NCBI GenBank assembly: GCA_000149265.1
Contig: CH003110.1
Location: 694,849 to 758,848, forward strand
DNA from: Ciona savignyi
Taxonomy: Eukaryota > Chordata > Ascidiacea > Phlebobranchia > Cionidae
DNA length: 64,000 nucleotides
Reading direction: 5' to 3'
In this document: piece after piece, positions 41,520 through 54,764 of the stretch
Layout of the letters: every line of letters starts with the position of its first letter
Position numbering within the stretch: position 1 is the first letter of the stretch
Made by a program: the position numbers and the translations under genes
Notes under the pieces: model-generated
What the model saw: the letters and a program-made list of their open reading frames with translations, nothing else
The model's database searches: none
What the model was told of the DNA's origin: nothing

Positions 41520-44500
41520 AGTTTCACCAACTAAAACAGTATGGCAACCAATTTTTAATAAAAACATCAAAATATGGTGCTGCTAGGCACACATGCGTTT
41601 CGCGAACCTTTAGACTCAGTGAATATCCGGTAAAATTAGTGGAATTTTGGAGATGAATAAGAAACTGTAGCGACTAAACAGTGGACATTTTCCAACATTT
41701 TCAAGATACAGCCTCTACAACAATATGGTTGATTACAGTATGGTTAAGTGTTGAAATACTCAACAAGCGAAGATACAATACAGGTATGGTATTGTTGAAA
41801 CTAGACTTACACAAAGATATAGACAGCTGGTACAATCATCATTACTGTGAAATGAGCAAAGTTGATTATTGAACTGCTAGTTATTGTAGTAACTCTCAAA
41901 ATGTTAAGGTTAACCTTCAAGTATGCAGCAGTAAGGGTGGGTTGTTTTAATTTTCGAACCTTAAATCTTTTCGTGTCCAGTGTTTCAACCTTTTTTACCT
42001 AGTTTTATTGCTTCGTTCCAGTTGAGGAAAATTCGAATATAATTACGACAATCAAATAACAGGAACTGAAGGGAGATAGATCACTTCGAGATAAAATCAA
42101 AAAACTAGAATGTCGGATAGACAGACACCGTGGCTAACCCATGGCGTAGAGTTGTAGGCTTAGGTCGTTTTCGCTTTTTCGGAGTTTGACGGCTGTTCGA
42201 CTTATTTTGATTAATTCCGCGGGTCGGCAGCGGAACGTGACGTAATAATAGTCGTTTATTCTTCCGAAGTGAAGTGCGGTGTTGATGAATGGACGAAACG
42301 GCGGATTCTCCAACCCTGTGTAAACTGTCAATCGGAGAGAAGGGCGGCGAAAAAGGCAAAACGAGAGAGACTCGTAAGATGTCAATCAATCAACAGCCAA
42401 GCAAAGGAGAGAATGTTATTTTAAGAATGCGATAACAGTTAACGCGTATATTATTTCTTTCATCCCTTCGCTTTTAAACTCCGGGGGGCGTTCCAACTAA
42501 CTACAACCCCCCGCCATTATGTGAACAGATAAACCGATCCGTAATTCCCCGTGGTTATCATTTACAATACAAGCAACGTTTAAATTCGCAGGATAGGTTT
42601 AATGGAAATTAAACCATCTACAACTAGACTGCGGGCACGAGGTAAACTGTTGTTTTTTTCGTAAAACAAAAATTTCGTGCATTTTTGTTTTGTTTTTTTT
42701 CGTTCTTTACGGTGCGCGAAATATGATTGTTCTAATTTGGGCTGTATTTGGCAGTTTCGACCCGATTGTACGTAAGTGACAGGATAATTACCAAAGGTTA
42801 AACACCGTCGCTTTTTGTTCTCAATTTAGGAATCAAATATTAATGCAATACCCACTGAAACGGAACTTAGAAAAATAAACCGACGAACTTTAATTGCACG
42901 ACTTGGTGGAAGATGAGTTTAAATTTGATGAGATAACTTTTTAAGCTTCATTTGTTTTCTTTACATCACGCAAATAAGGTAAAATATTTATGTATTGGGT
43001 ACAGTGTTTTGGTAAAAAGTAATTTAAAACATCCAAATTTTCCGCTTGAATTGTGACATAAATGTAAAGAAAAATAGCGAATTGGTAATTTCTTTGTTTA
43101 TCCTGATCGCCAGTAGAGCTCAGAATGACGACATATCCTTGTTTTTACCGTTTTAGACGCGCGAGTTGTCTTGTCAGAAGCTTGTCGCCGCTTCGACAGC
43201 TCTTTGTTAATTTCGGCGGTAAAACGAGAGAACCGTCAATCAATACGAGAGGAGCGCTTTCAATCATCGACGAAAGGAAAAAGGCAAATTCTCTTCCCTA
43301 ACTCGGGCGGCAGAGCTGTTCAGTTATTCCGTTGAAATGTCGTGTCAGTAGCAGTTTCTTTCGTGACCGCCTGTACTTATTCGTGGCCGCCTGGATCGCA
43401 CTTGGGAAAATTAATTTTAAAAATGTGCAGCGTTGAGAGCAGAAAATATTTAATAACACGCAGTCGCCGACAGAAGAACCAAGTAACATTTCAACCCAAG
43501 GAAAATTAGCAGACAGGAATCTTTTTTTAAGCTAAAACCAGCTATATAGATTCAAAACAAGCTTAACATGATTCCTTCTATTTCTAGCTTGTAGCTCGTT
43601 AATGCAATAGCGATTTAACTTCCAAAATAATTCTGGAAACGTATCGAAAATGACAAGTCGAAGTCATCAATACTTGAGGAGCGATTATATTCAACCCCCT
43701 CCCGGCCCGCCAACGGTAAGCCCCCCCCCGGCTTTTTTGAACCCCCTTTTGCAATACTTATTACTAATTTATTGTTTGTTATTATGAATATCAGTAACTA
43801 AGTCTCATTTTGTGACAAATCTGGCCGCTTTTCAATTTCTTCACTGGTTTCCCGATCCCGATCTTTCGATTTGGATTTCTATGAACGAAATTAGTCGGAA
43901 AAATGCGCAGAGTACACAGCTATGGTAAACACGATTATTTTATGCGCACCAACACTAAATTTGACTTTTTCGCGTAGTATGGCCAACAAAGGTTGGTGGA
44001 AACCGTCGTGTGTGAACTAATTAATAATCTCGATTTTTTATTACTAAAACTAAACAATGTAAATGGCGCGAATTCAGTAGCTTGACTGTGGATGAAATGA
44101 AGGCGATCACCAATTTATTGGCCGAAATTAGTTTTCCCAGCGTATTCAGGAACTTTTGGCACAAAACAGTGTAGTAGCTCGGACGCAAAATGATTCCATG
44201 CCTGTTGAATGACCCCAGCAGTAGCCAACCTTTTACTAATTGTACGCAAATTGGGGTTTCCTTCGAAGAGAAACTAATTTAACGCGTCTGTCGCTTTCGC
44301 CCAATCAAACTTTCTTGCCTGAGAACGAAACGTCACACCAAGCTTGCTGACGGGAACAGGTGCTGATGTGAGGAAAGCTATAAATAACACGCAAATTAGG
44401 AGCCGTAAAGCGGGATTTATTGCATCGTTCAATCACAAGGCAATCACACCTTTACTGACCTATTACTGACCGGTGTTGTGTTTCCAACTACTTTATTAAG

Positions 44501-45320
44501 TGTTTCCGCACATTTCGTTCTTTAAGATTCACCGCAAGTTAGGAAGATTTGGCATTTTTTTAGAAATTTGGGCCAATTTTAGGAGGTTGGATAACTGGAT
44601 CTATTATATAGGTTTCATAGCGTGTAAAAACGTTTTTAAAAACACGTCGCTTTGTAAGAGGGCGCGTATAACGAATCGGGCTCTCGGGAAGTTTTTGTTT
44701 TGCCCTACGAGTCGGAAACACTGTCCCAATGTCCCCGGTGTGACCTAGGCGGCCGAGAATTTACGAGCGCCCTCTTACCGCCCGCCGACCCCGGCGTAAT
44801 GATTATGGATCGACCGAGGCGCGCTCTCCGCGAAAGCCAACACCCCTCGATTAGCGACACATTCATCACACTAAAGTCGCGCGGCCTTCGCGCCTGACGC
44901 GGAAACGATTGTGACGTCACAGCAGGGTCGCGGCGAGTTAAAAGAGCGGTTTTAAAAGGAAAACACCCCGAGTCGGCCGCTCGAGTGCTATTGACGATAT
45001 CCGCTCTCGGATATTCCCGATTGTGACGTAACAACAAGGGCCCTTTCCAGCGAGATTGTTTCGTCATCGATCATCGAAGTAATCCACGGCACCTGGCATT
45101 CATCTGCTTGACAGCCCCTTTCAACGCCGCGATCTGGACTCTGCCCGCCGCTCATTAATCGCTTTTATCCCGCCACACACGCCGTTTGTTCCCGAACAAT
45201 GACAAACCGCCGCAATTAAGCCCTTCGGCTTGGCTGCGAACAATGGCCTTGTCACGGCCGACTGCGCGTATGTGAGGCGTCCCACGTGGTTGGTTTACGG
45301 TGTCGCGTCGCGGATCGCTG
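41520..45320. other. Unique intergenic sequence upstream of the ZNF503/703-like gene
   Basis: Few repeats. GC-richer blocks at 42100-42520, 43080-43520 and 44690-45320. GTCAATCA occurs at 42381 and 43235 (and again at 45352 and 45605), a core bound by PBX/MEIS-type homeodomains. I searched by eye for the missing first exon of the gene (family motif around RLPIRVLKML) and did not find it. Confidence 0.5.
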
Positions 45321-45327
45321 ACGCCGA

Positions 45328-45630
45328 CTTTGATCCTACTTCATTACAGCTGTCAATCAAAATAGCGGGCAAGGAATCAGCCCAGGACCCGTGACAGCAC
45401 CCCGGGCTCAGGCATTGTTACCGCACAATAGCGCTTTGATCTCAGGCGCTAGATTATTACGTCACAAAGCGGGGCGCCGATTTATCAAATGAATTTGGCG
45501 AACGCGTATTTGCGCTGCGTAATGAGCGTTCACAGACGTCATAGACGAATTGGCGGATCTAGAATTTACGAGCCGACCGCTTTTTTATCATCGCGCAATA
45601 AACCGTCAATCAGCGTCGGCGCCTTTGATC
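45328..45630 (+). promoter_or_regulatory. Cluster of three TCF/LEF-type sites
   Basis: CTTTGATC occurs at 45328-45335, 45434-45441 and 45623-45630, each matching the core of the Wnt-responsive TCF/LEF consensus, interleaved with GTCAATCA at 45352 and 45605. The cluster lies 215-520 bases upstream of the coding exon, in a GC-rich, repeat-free block. Confidence 0.45.
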
Positions 45631-45846
45631 CAGCGGCGCAAATTTCGACTACACCTGTCGTCTTTTTATACCCGGATTTACGACTCACTTTCATTAGGGC
45701 TCTTGCTCTTTTAATAAAACCTGTTTGATGTGCAACAATAAGGGCTTTGTTTGGCCGTATTCAGCGCAACCGGCCCTATAAATTGCTAACAATGAGTAGT
45801 TAAGATGACTCGTTTCCCTATTTTGACGATTCCTTTATCTCCACAG

Positions 45847-46968
45847 CTGGACGCGAAGCAGAGCCCGCTTGCGCTATTGGCTCGAACTTGCAGCGCTATT
45901 GGGAAGGACGTTTCCTCCAAGACCGGCGCTCAGCAGAAGACTTTTGACGGCAAGAAATCTCCGGGTAAAGTGCAAGTGACGTCATCACGTACGTCACCGG
46001 CAATCGCGTCATCTCCGAAGCAGGTCGCGTCACCCCAGTTGCCGTGCACCCAGAGGGCGGGTAAGCGAGGGAAATCCCCGGTTACGCAACTCTCCTCGCC
46101 GCCCAAGAAACCGCGCGTTTCTGTCGACTCTTCAAAGTCTAATTACGTCACAAGCCAAACTCGTGACGTCATAAAAAGCGAAGACTCGAAGTCTTCCACC
46201 CACTCGCCACAGATGGAGAAGTTCAGAGCACAATCGAAGCGACGTCATACTACGTCACGATCATCCCATGATGACGACGTAAAAAAATCCGAAACGTCAT
46301 CAGCAAAATCCCCACTCTCACCCTACCCACGGGGAAGCTCCTCGAATTGCGGATGCCCCACAAGCAACACAGACCCCCGAAATGTGACCGGGAATTCCCC
46401 TCATTTATTTGACCCCTACTGCATGAGCTGCCAGGCTCCACACGTAGCAGGAGCTCCATGCTTTGAAGGGTTAAAGTCGCCATCTCTCCCATTCTACCCC
46501 TTCACGACCCCAGGGTACCCTCTCTACGCCCAGATGGTGATGGCGGCGGCTGCGAGAAGCGGCCCCACCATCGACCCCACCCCACACGTTTGCAACTGGG
46601 TAAACGTGGGTTCAGGAAACTGCGGGAAACGCTTCGCAACCGCGGACGAGCTTTTCACCCACCTTCGCACCCATGCACTATCCAGCACCCCCGCCACTGG
46701 GTACATGATGGGGGGATTCGATAAACTCCCAAACCCCTACGCTACTTACCTGTCCCAACAAGCAGCGGCGCTCGCCGCAGTTACCCCTTCCACGAACTTA
46801 TTATCTCGAAGTCACAGCCCCCTAAGTCGCTACCACCCCTACAAGACCCACACCCTCGGGTCCCAGTTACCCACCATGCCGTCGTTACCCATTCCAGCTG
46901 GGGTCGGGCCGTATTGCTCACCCTTCGCCTTATATGGACAGCGGTTAGGGGCTTTCCCGTACAACTAA
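45847..46968 (+). CDS. ZNF503: ZNF503/ZNF703 (Nlz/NocA, NET family) homologue, large 3' exon
   Basis: 373 codons from acceptor CTCCACAG (45845-45846) to TAA. The NET family are nuclear transcriptional corepressors active in patterning. Visible hallmarks are LDAKQSPLALLARTCSAIGK at the exon start (the SPLALLA motif shared with Sp/buttonhead proteins), the Cys-rich FDPYCMSCQAPHVAGAPCF near residue 195, an atypical C2H2 finger at 46587-46676 (CNWV, eight residues, CGKRF, then HLRTH), a Pro/Leu-rich C-terminal part, and the closing ALYGQRLGAFPYN, which matches the vertebrate C-terminus. Residues about 40-190 are Ser/Lys-rich and unconserved. Vertebrate proteins have an upstream exon with RLPI(K/R)VLKML that is not seen here, so the gene is partial. 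A start at ATG 45805 would keep the frame (first in-frame ATG after a stop), but the pyrimidine tract and AG argue for splicing. Confidence 0.92.
   Translation: MDAKQSPLALLARTCSAIGKDVSSKTGAQQKTFDGKKSPGKVQVTSSRTSPAIASSPKQVASPQLPCTQRAGKRGKSPVTQLSSPPKKPRVSVDSSKSNYVTSQTRDVIKSEDSKSSTHSPQMEKFRAQSKRRHTTSRSSHDDDVKKSETSSAKSPLSPYPRGSSSNCGCPTSNTDPRNVTGNSPHLFDPYCMSCQAPHVAGAPCFEGLKSPSLPFYPFTTPGYPLYAQMVMAAAARSGPTIDPTPHVCNWVNVGSGNCGKRFATADELFTHLRTHALSSTPATGYMMGGFDKLPNPYATYLSQQAAALAAVTPSTNLLSRSHSPLSRYHPYKTHTLGSQLPTMPSLPIPAGVGPYCSPFALYGQRLGAFPYN
45977..46299 (+). promoter_or_regulatory. CRE/ATF-type motif cluster inside the coding exon
   Basis: Palindromic TGACGTCA at 45977-45984 and 46164-46171, and further ACGTCA hexamers near 45991, 46145, 46244, 46253 and 46294, all within the poorly conserved Ser-rich coding part. 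Related motifs occur just upstream (TGACGTCA at 44912; ACGTCA near 45456 and 45535). Confidence 0.4.
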
Positions 46969-47233
46969 AACTGCTGAAGAAGCATATGTTCAAAGTTCCG
47001 ATAGGTGTTTCTAATATCACCTAAAGAGAAATTATTTATGAGCCGATTTGCTGGGAAAATTAACAATTCGGCGACGACGCTTTGATTCCATCTTAAAATA
47101 TACGAGCTCTCGTAAATTTCGCTTTTATTTGGCCAGTGATGCCCGACGCTTTTCTTCTTCTTTTTCTCCAGGGCATCACTGGATAACTTGCATTGTGATA
47201 TTCTAGTTTGTACTCTTCAGATGACTTTGTGCC

Positions 47234-47239
47234 AATAAA
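47234..47239 (+). terminator. Poly(A) signal AATAAA of the ZNF503/703-like gene
   Basis: First canonical AATAAA after the stop, 266 bases downstream, followed within 40 bases by a TTTTGTGTCGTATTG tract suitable as a GU-rich element. Confidence 0.6.
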
Positions 47240-50200
47240 TCGTTTAAACCACGAAAATTTTGTGTCGTATTGAAAGGATATAGCAACTTATACAGCGATG
47301 GTTGATCGAAAATTAACGAATTTTAAGGATAAAAGTATTAACAAATATATTTTTTACTTGTTATGATATACAGATTAGGCTATTTTCTTATTCTAAGTTG
47401 CCGTTTACACGACTTATGCTTATTACCGTACAGTGCTAGGCAATAAAACGTATTCAGACAAATAGGAAATACAGACGAATATGTCGCTGCGGTATTTATG
47501 TCGGTTACAAGGCCGGACTGATTTATATGAATTTTGATAATAAAGCGTTCTCATACTAAAATGTGATAAATTGGGCGCAATAAACGTTAATATAACTGGC
47601 TGGAGATATCTGCTGATCGGCGCCTTAGAAAGCACCACCAATTTAGCTAATACGAGAGGATTTTCGAACTATGTAAAGTATTTTTCTCTATTTATAAATT
47701 TATTTTAACCGTTTTAAAACCATGTTGGACCGGTCACGAAGACCGTTTTTTTTTGTATAGAAATTGTAATGGGTATCGGCCAAGACCGTGCAATACGTAA
47801 TATACCATCGTTGGCTTAACTTGCTTTATAAAATATCTGTAGTATAAAATCTTTGGTCGTTTTCACTGAAATACCGCATTAGCACTTGGAATATTGGCTT
47901 TACCGACTCGATTTACGACTTAGTCTAAACTGCATGGAATTTTTAAACTTCTATACGAAGTGTCACTTTTATATTTTGTGCGTTCTTTCTATGGCGAGAA
48001 CAAATTCAGTACAGTATGACGTCAAATGACCTCTAGATGACTGTTTGTGTAATTCGTATAGCTACAGAATACACACAGCAGTAAAAACAATTTGATAAAA
48101 TTAAGTTAGCAAGTAAAGGACGGTTGGTTATACACAACTATATTTCCTATAAGTATAACTTAACTATATCCTTAAAATACTATTAAAACACCGTTCATTG
48201 GTCTGGATTAAAATTTAAACCAAAAAGAATAATTGAATTCGATTTAAAATTACAACTATTACAGTACAAAATACTAGCAAAACGCCTCAGAAATAAAGTG
48301 GGGTGTTATACATTAGCTTTTATTTTTGTCATACACTGAATTGCTTACATTTACAAATTATGGGATATCCAAATATAAATGATTTTTTGTCTTTAACCAA
48401 TACACCCGCCATTTTCACAAATCTGGTTTAAAAATCGGATGAAATAGAAATTATTCTAGTATTTTTCTGTCGCTTTTTTTAAACACATTACCTCTATAAA
48501 AAAGAATACGCCATTAACCTTAAATTAATCGAAATAAATGCACTGTAAACAACCGATGCCAATAACTGACACGCTTGTTTAAACAATTACCAGTCTAGGC
48601 CTTCAAAAGAAAAGACCGTAAAGTGATTTTCAATCCGACTTACCAAGAAATGTCAAATAGCAGCTGTTAAAACTAAGTTTGCTGGAATGTTGGCTTCCAA
48701 ATTAATTGCAATGTTATAAATCGTTTTATTGCGTCATAAAAGTAAATGTGACTTTGTTAGGAATTCGCTCGTTTTTTTCCAGTCATTCCAGGGGAGAAAT
48801 ATTCGGAGATTTATGATGTATAAAGAAAAGGGAAAACGGTAAAAAACGAAGGTTATTTGATCTCGCCACGAAACGAGAAAAACAAAAATGGATTATATAA
48901 GCGGTTAATACATTTTTTTTAAATATCGTGTCAAAATGTGTAGGATTACAGGTATTTTGTCGTGATCATCAAATAAAAGTTGTTTTTACGATCAAACATA
49001 ATCGATTGTATAATGGTGGCATGTCAAGGCGTGTCGGTTAAAGACAGATCACTGCCACACCGTAAATACATCTTGGCAGTAACCAAATCACTACACAGCA
49101 GCCTATTCCTCATTTTCTGCTGCGATTCCTTTCTCAATGCCTGGCGACTGCACCACCTCGCACGATCAAGAAATCTCGAGTCCGCGACCGCCAAATTCAC
49201 CGCTAATTCCCGTCGATCATGTAAACAGAACAATTCTCCGTCAAAATCGCAGTTATTACCGAGTCTGTGACCATCAATCAGTCACTGAAATCAACAAAGC
49301 GACTCCGTGCTAAATCGCATGCGACCGCGGTTTTCCAAACATAAAAACCCTCCCAATACAGCAGTTTCGCCTGAAACGACACGGCTTTTGATAGGCTTGT
49401 TTATGTCTTATATTAGCGCGACGGATCTAACTGTGCTTTAATAGTAGAGCTGGTGACGTTATCTTCAAATCGATCGAATGCGGTCTACCTTTACACCCGG
49501 CATAATTTGAGGACAAAAATTTCATGTCCATTTCTCCACAATTTATTTTTTGTTTATTTTTAAAAAAACGTGGACTTTTAAAAGAAGACTTTCTTTGATT
49601 TTTGGTCACAATTTCTGATTTTTGGTCAGAATGACAATTCTCTTTGTTCTAATTTTTGTTTGTGATCAAGCGACCGGCGTTACACTAAGCACTTGACCGG
49701 TGTTTTAAACCTTTGAGAATACTGCTTTCATTCAATCAGTGTCAAACTGGACAGAGGTTACAGGTCATAGGTCAAGGGTTAGGAGGTCACGTCACTCTTC
49801 TCACAAACACGTGACCTATCGGCTAACAGCCAATCGCGGAGGTCAAGGCTTATCTGACGGAACCTCTGGATTGAAAGCGGAAATTACGAAGGAAAATATA
49901 TCATCGACGTCAGAATCGAAAATATATCATTATCGACATCAAAATTTTATACACAATGCACAAATAACCAAAACGGTAAAATGGTGTTCAATAATCAAAC
50001 AGTAATGATATCTTAAGATGATAATGTCATGATAGACTTCAAAATGTTTCGTCACAAAATCGAAGTCAAAACAAATGTCACCGTTCGAAAAACAATCGTA
50101 AATCAACTGTTGTTTGATCGCTAAGCGGAATAACTTTCTTGGTAACCCAAGACATACATATAACGTGTATATATTAAAGAGAAGTATACATCTTGATATT

Positions 50201-50469
50201 CTATGTTGGTGTATTGATCTGACATTGGTTTTAAAAATTGATTTGTATAAATTTTACTGTGCAGATGGTTTTATGAAAATCGTGTATTGATGGGCATTGT
50301 ACAAGGAAAGCTTATAACCAGGTTGTATTGTGTGTAAAAGTAAATGGTACTTTCCACAGGGAAGCAAATATCTAGGTGCTTTTAATTGCAAACGTATAAA
50401 TATGTTTATATGACCGTACATATGGCGTACGTACATGACCATACATTCCCATGTCATATTCCTATACAA

Positions 50470-50790
50470 CTCAAAATTATCTAATGAGTCAAATTAAAAG
50501 GTTTTTGTCGTTCAAATTTAAGGTAAAGTGTAATTATCCACACTGTATTAGCTTAGTAACTCGGTAATTAAAAGGGGTGTATTACAGTGCACCTGAGCAA
50601 GGAACTTTACATTTTTCCAACCCGTTGATAACTAATAAGTCGTCCAAATTAAAAGTCATGTCTGATTATCCACACTCTGTAATTAGTTGCTTCGGAAATT
50701 TGACAGTGGGCATGAGGTTAATTATTGTGCACCTGAGTATTCCACGCCAATCAAGTGGTATTTAATTTATCAATATAGATTACAAGTATT
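50470..50790. repeat. 136-bp satellite, third cluster (diverged)
   Basis: Two to three degraded units with GTGTATTACAGTGCACCTGA, AAGTCGTCCAAATTAAAAGT and ATTATCCACACTCTGTAATT. Confidence 0.75.
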
Positions 50791-53700
50791 AAAATGGCAC
50801 ATTGCATTCAATAGCCCGGCTTTGGGCACTCCCGTTATAGACGTGTTCCATGAATATACTAATTGGCTCGACACACACAAGTAATATTTAATGGAAGTTT
50901 GGTATTTCGTTCATTCATCCAATTCTACCAAATCAGGTAATATTTTTACAAACGTATGAATTTTAAGAAATCTATGTTCAACAGGTAAGATTTTGGCGAC
51001 AGTTTGTCCCAAAATTACGGTTTCCGGCGATAACTGTATATTTGATTGTATCGCTCGTCTAATTTGCCAGGGTTTCAAATAACAGAAAACCTTGCCAACG
51101 AAAACGCATTATGAAAATGAAAGCGGTTTACCCGACTGTCTTATTACGAAGGTATACATTTTAAAGCTAAACAGAATGTGATGCACTACTGGTATGATTT
51201 GTCTAGTTTTGCAGTCTCATTGCAGTGCAGAAGTATATATAGAAAATGACCTACATTTAAGAATTAATGGAAACGATCTGGACAGAACTATCACTTACCT
51301 CGCCAATGGACACAACCGCAGTGGTTAGTGGCCACAATAGGTCAAATACTGAAACCCATGGAACATTCTAGAAATAGATACGTTCTAGGGAATATATATA
51401 ATTGCATAATATGGAAAATATTTATAAATATCAGATAAAAGAACCTTCCAAAAACATCTATAAATATCAGATGAAAAGAAACTCGCACCCTTAAATTTGC
51501 GCGCTTTGGGATAATAGCTATTATTTTCTCTCCGAATGATTGTCATTTCGACCTCCAAAATTTGAATTTAGTTTTTCCGAAATTAGTTTTTGCGTTGACG
51601 GCTTTGGCAGGGTTAGCTGCGTTTTAATTGCGAAGTGTGCGGAAAGCGGCCGGCTCTGACAGATGAACAATTTTGTTCCACACAACAATTCATGCAAAAC
51701 TCTTCAAGTAAAATCTGATAACGTTATCACAAAATCGCAAGGGTTTCGTTGCGTTTGACTGACAGCAACTTGTTTTCCCAGTTACTTTGTTTGTTTATTA
51801 ATCTTAAAATACATTTAAGGCCAGTTCTCCTAAAAGGGATTAACGAATTTTTGTGCCGCCGAAAGGTTTAGTGGCGAGTCTGTAGACGCAATTTTGCCGG
51901 ATTATTGCTGTTCGTTATTACCGAGATATCCTTAAAATCCAATTAAGCTAAAGCGAAGCCGACTTTGGTCATGCACAAAGGCCATGAGCAACACGAGCAA
52001 CTTAGCCGAATTAAAAATTGCGATTTTATAACTGGAGTCAACGTTGACCTCACATTAGCTTTGGACACAAACATAACATCAGCTATTCTTGGCAGTCGCG
52101 ACCCAAATAAGGTATTTCGCTGTTGAGAATTACGCTTTTTTATTAGAATAACCGTAAACAACTCAGACATGATTTAAATTTCCCAACAGGAATTTGGTTA
52201 ATTATGCAGACGGTACGCCATATTTAATTTTTAGTGGTAAGTCATGAATTTTAGGAAAACACATTGGTATTTACTAGCTAAAACAGGAAATTACGGGAAT
52301 GTAAAACTTTGAAACACAACTAATATTTCATTAGTTTTAATTTCCTTTCAAGCAATAGTTAAAACTTAAGAGTAAGCGTGGATTCGGGCAAGTTTTCGGC
52401 ACTACGACGATTAATTTCCCTAGTAATCATGAGTTCGAGAAGATAAGAATTCAGTAGAACGTATTGCCCGACCATTTAAGTGGCAATTAATCAATTTCAG
52501 CGATAAAACGCTTGACTGTAGTCGTTCAAAGATAAAACAAACTCGCTGTACAAACAGGCACCCGACAAGTGTACCAGCACTGTACTGCCTTTCTATTGTT
52601 TCGTAAACAATATGAACAAACAGGCTGCTGTCAGTCAAATACAGCTACCAGCAACTGCTTCGAACTGCTGGTAGAGTGGGTTTAGGAAACGTGGCCATAC
52701 AGTTTAATAACCTCATTTCCACTCTAATAACGAGTAATTTACGCCCAGGCCTTTGGCGGTGACTTCTATTTGAAGATTTAATCCGCAAATCCCGTTTGAT
52801 AATGGTGTCAATTTGGAAGTAACCCCAGCCGTTTTCGAACTGTCAATACGATAGTTCTTTATCCTCGCTATTCCCTCGGCTGTATTAAATAAAACCATTT
52901 AATTTCATTACCGGTTGGTTTCTCAAATGGGACTTTGAATCCTCTGACATTTTAGAGACGGCTTTCACACATAACTTTAGATAAACTGTATCATGTGATT
53001 TTTAATAAATTCATGCCCAATCTATACCCTTAAAATGGCCAAATAAATGTCGTTTTCCCTTTTTTGTTTGTCATAAACAATTGTGAATAATTCTTTATGG
53101 TAGAAAAGTAATATTGTTGTTATATACTCTTGGCTGACGGAGCCAACATTCCAAAGCCGATAGTTTGGTAATTTCGCGCTGAATTTGCCAGCAAGACTTC
53201 GTTAGAATGATTTATTAAGGTCTGGAAACTCTCCTACTGGGCCCAGTGTCAAGAAAACTAAAAATGATCGTCCATTTTCGAAATACATCAGACGTGTTAT
53301 CAAAACGCCGTAATTTGTCACCGAAGGTGCCTTTAAGCTGTATAAACACGAATCTCTATTCGCTGCTCAGATAAAAGCCCTTATGTCCGTTGTGATAGAT
53401 GAGGCCTAGGCGGGAAAAATTTAATTGGATAGTTTCGTTATTTGTATTCTAGGGGGGTAGGCGACCTGTATTGAAGGAGTTTATTGCCAACAAGGGCTGC
53501 ACAATTGCGGCGTGCCCCGCGAAATTCAGCACTCCACTGTTAGGAATATAATCAAAGTAGTGATTGATTAAGCACTCATTCCGCCAGTTGATAGATCGGC
53601 AATCAACCCGCTTTAAAGCACAGCGGCCAAACTAATACATCAAGCAGAAGTAAGAAAGACGAATCGGCACTTGGCACTCTCGTGACAGCCCGATGATGAT

Positions 53701-54129
53701 ATATCACAACAGCGCGAATCCGTGTTGTGTTTGTCTCGCTCGGGCAATTTATTTTCATCATCGACCTTTTTTCTGCGCATCTTTGTTTTCTTTTGGCCGT
53801 TAATTAAAACCGATGCGCGCTGGACTCTAATTTCGATCAATTTTCGTGCGTTGTTAATATTGAACGGAGTTCACGGCCAACTGGTTTAACAAACTTGATG
53901 ACCTTTGCAATTAAATATGCGACGCATGGAATTCGTGAATTCGCGGATTTTGCATCGTTTTGCGGATTTTCGTCAATTTAAGTACCATGTTTATAGGAAT
54001 TTCCCTAACGATAATTTTAATGAAAAGGATATGGCTACATTGAATTCTTGTAAAAAGCATTATATATATATAATATATTTCCGGCGACAAAAAATGCCTT
54101 GGTTGTTCGCTAGACGTGAATAGAACAAC

Positions 54130-54350
54130 ATTTTTATGTTTATTTCCGGGGTGGAAAAACGCAAGGCGCGTTATCACACGGACAATCGACAGATTACCTC
54201 CCCACCGATGGGTTGCCAGAGCTATTTCCCTGTGTTGTATATGATGTAGAACTTTAGGTATCGTGTTCAGCAATGTCCGCCAAATGTCAAACCCAAGGAC
54301 ACAACCGACTAGGGGGCGTTTGGTTTCGATCCAAGAAACTGACGGTCCGA
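54130..54350 (-). mobile_element. SINE-1 copy, reverse, diverged
   Basis: GGGTGGAAAAACGCAAGG-type tail side, CACCGATGGGTTGCCAGAGC, and AACCCAAGGACACAACCGAC before a degraded head. Confidence 0.7.
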
Positions 54351-54764
54351 CAAACTACTATATTAAGTTACATGGCTGACTTCGTAATATAACTAACGAA
54401 AGGCGGAATTCGGCAGATTATGGCGATCAAGAGAGCTGGTCTTCGGATCGTTTTCAGGAATTACGCCGCGAATTACATTGCTTTTCGCATTAAATAAATG
54501 GTATACAAAAAAGTATTTTAAATACGCGTTTTATGTTTTTTTCCCGAAACGTTTTTCTATTTGTTGTGAAATACACCCGTTTTACAAAAAAATGTTAAAA
54601 GCTTACTTCAGGTTAGCAAGCCTTTCGGCCAAATTTGTAACATCAACAAGGAGTGCGGCATTTAATTAGGATAAAGTATTGGCCGCAACCTCTGTATGTA
54701 TTTTGTATGCCTTTTTATTCATAAATCTTACGACGTAGCCCTTTGTCCAACCCACACTGTTATA

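Larger units (their letters stand above)
47270..54755. other. Unique, A+T-rich intergenic region
   Basis: No convincing exon on either strand. Contains a SINE-3 copy at 47720-47790, a 136-bp satellite cluster at 50470-50790 and a SINE-1 copy at 54130-54350. Open frames at 48980-49270 and 49739-50005 lack any recognisable motif or splice support. Confidence 0.5.

Noticed and set aside
45776..45805. TATA box (CCCTATAAATTG) driving a transcript that starts at ATG 45805
   Set aside because: A start site about 30 bases downstream would fall on or after this ATG, and the sequence before 45847 is a good polypyrimidine tract and acceptor, so an intron end is more likely.
48980..49270. 96-codon plus-strand frame
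   Set aside because: No motif, no signal peptide, no splice evidence; the antisense frame over the same bases is also open, as expected by chance.
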